A stretch of 64,000 nt of DNA from Aquarana catesbeiana (lineage: Eukaryota > Chordata > Amphibia > Anura > Ranidae). Shown here piece by piece: positions 63,401 through 64,000 of the stretch. The stretch spans positions 151,501-215,500 of the forward strand of contig NC_133331.1 in assembly GCF_042186555.1 (NCBI RefSeq), in the 5' to 3' direction. Position 1 is the first letter of the stretch. Every line of letters begins with the position of its first letter. The notes under the pieces are model-generated. The model was given only the letters and a program-made list of their open reading frames with translations. It was not told the DNA's origin and made no database searches. The translations under genes and the position numbers were made by a program.

Positions 63401-63905
63401 TATATGTAGTGGGTGGATAGTATCGTGGGTATGATAATTAATTAGTAAGTACTCTTCCGCAGCACCCCAATTCTTCCAGAGAGATGCACTTTATTGACTT
63501 CCAACACAGAACAAAGTCCAAAGTCCACAGATGACAAAAAAAATCCGACAGAGGAAATATAATTCAGAAACCCATCTCCTAGGTCTGTGTGTCCATACAC
63601 AGACAAGCCTCACCTACAAACCTATAGACTGAATGCCGTGTTATATTCACCAGGCATTGAATGGCTGAGCATTTTGATTGACCGTTTCAATTTAGGACTT
63701 TGATTAGCTTTAGTCTTTCAAACAGACAACAACTCCCAGCCGTGAACAGCTGTAGTCATAAACCGCCCCAATTTGCACTCCCGCATATCAACATCAACAA
63801 GTCCCCTTTAGATATGTGTAATTAGATTAACAGATACCACCTGAACACCCTTTGAAATGTTCAAACAGACTTGCATAAGATTAACACATCAAAGGGTCTT
63901 CAGCT
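63401..63905. other. AT-rich DNA, no feature recognised
   Basis: About 500 bp without coding potential. GCACTTTATTGACTTCC at about 63486 may be part of an LTR or LINE end, but there is no further support. Confidence 0.3.
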
Positions 63906-64000
63906 GTTATATTAACCACTTGCTTACTAGGCACTTAAACCCCCCTCCTATCCAGACCAATTTTCAGCTTTCAGTGCTCTCACACTTTGAATGACAATTA
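63906..64000. repeat. Ranid dispersed repeat, partial at window end
   Basis: From TTATATTAACCACTTGCTTA to CACACTTTGAATGACAATTA, matching from memory the start of the same family seen at 5134 and 31079. It continues past the window. Confidence 0.6.

Noticed and set aside
1..64000. tRNA, rRNA or snRNA genes
   Set aside because: I looked for cloverleaf A/B boxes, 5S-type and U-RNA sequences by eye and found none convincing; a covariance-model scan would be needed for certainty.

Overview
The window is non-coding vertebrate DNA, most likely from an anuran and probably a ranid frog. No prokaryotic gene organisation is present. The evidence is a set of transposon families typical of amphibians (L1-clade and CR1-clade LINEs, Tc1/mariner, hAT, a Ty3/gypsy chromovirus) and several dispersed repeats that I recognise from memory as common in ranid genomes. 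These are the 'TTAACCACTTGC...' element, the 'GTACACA(C/T)GGTCGGA' MITE and the 'CTTTAAAGTG...TGTAAACC' MITE. The species assignment is inference and could not be searched.

About 30 kb of the 64 kb is tandem array. From left to right the arrays have unit lengths of 15, 43, 31, 31 (split by a hAT insertion that carries its own ~37-bp array), 29, 48, 21 (in two opposite orientations), 31, 30, 23-31, ~19, ~28, 12, ~36 and 12 bp. Nearly all long ORFs in the window are these arrays read through. Units divisible by three stay open in several frames and on both strands.

Between the arrays lie interspersed elements. A Tc1 3'-end remnant (2.96-3.2 kb) and a longer Tc1 copy (3.66-5.13 kb) are followed by a full-length L1-clade LINE on the minus strand. 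The LINE covers 6413-12724, has a 12-bp target-site duplication, and both its ORFs are lightly damaged. Next come a CR1-clade fragment (12.7-13.7 kb), a 415-bp MITE (15.5 kb), degraded L1-like pieces (17-18 kb) and the hAT element (21008-22584, 8-bp TSD). A Tc1-derived palindromic element (31266-35501) sits inside a ranid dispersed repeat. A 429-bp MITE (37.4 kb) looks like a miniature two-exon gene. A Ty3/gypsy chromovirus on the minus strand (39471-44008) has both LTRs and a 5-bp TSD. A second CR1-clade LINE is on the minus strand (44.5-47.9 kb).

The only plausible host coding sequence is a signal-peptide first exon on the minus strand (50683-50615). It ends in a consensus splice donor, and that donor abuts a 1.6-kb minisatellite whose unit is the same exon/intron junction.

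The theme of the window is how minisatellites arise. At least four arrays can be traced to a recognisable parent sequence: a Tc1 inverted terminal repeat, a hAT terminus, a CR1 ORF2 coding segment and a 5' splice site. A further array lies inside a hAT element close to its terminus. Such dense minisatellite clustering is known from subtelomeric DNA in other vertebrates, so a near-telomere position is possible but unproven.
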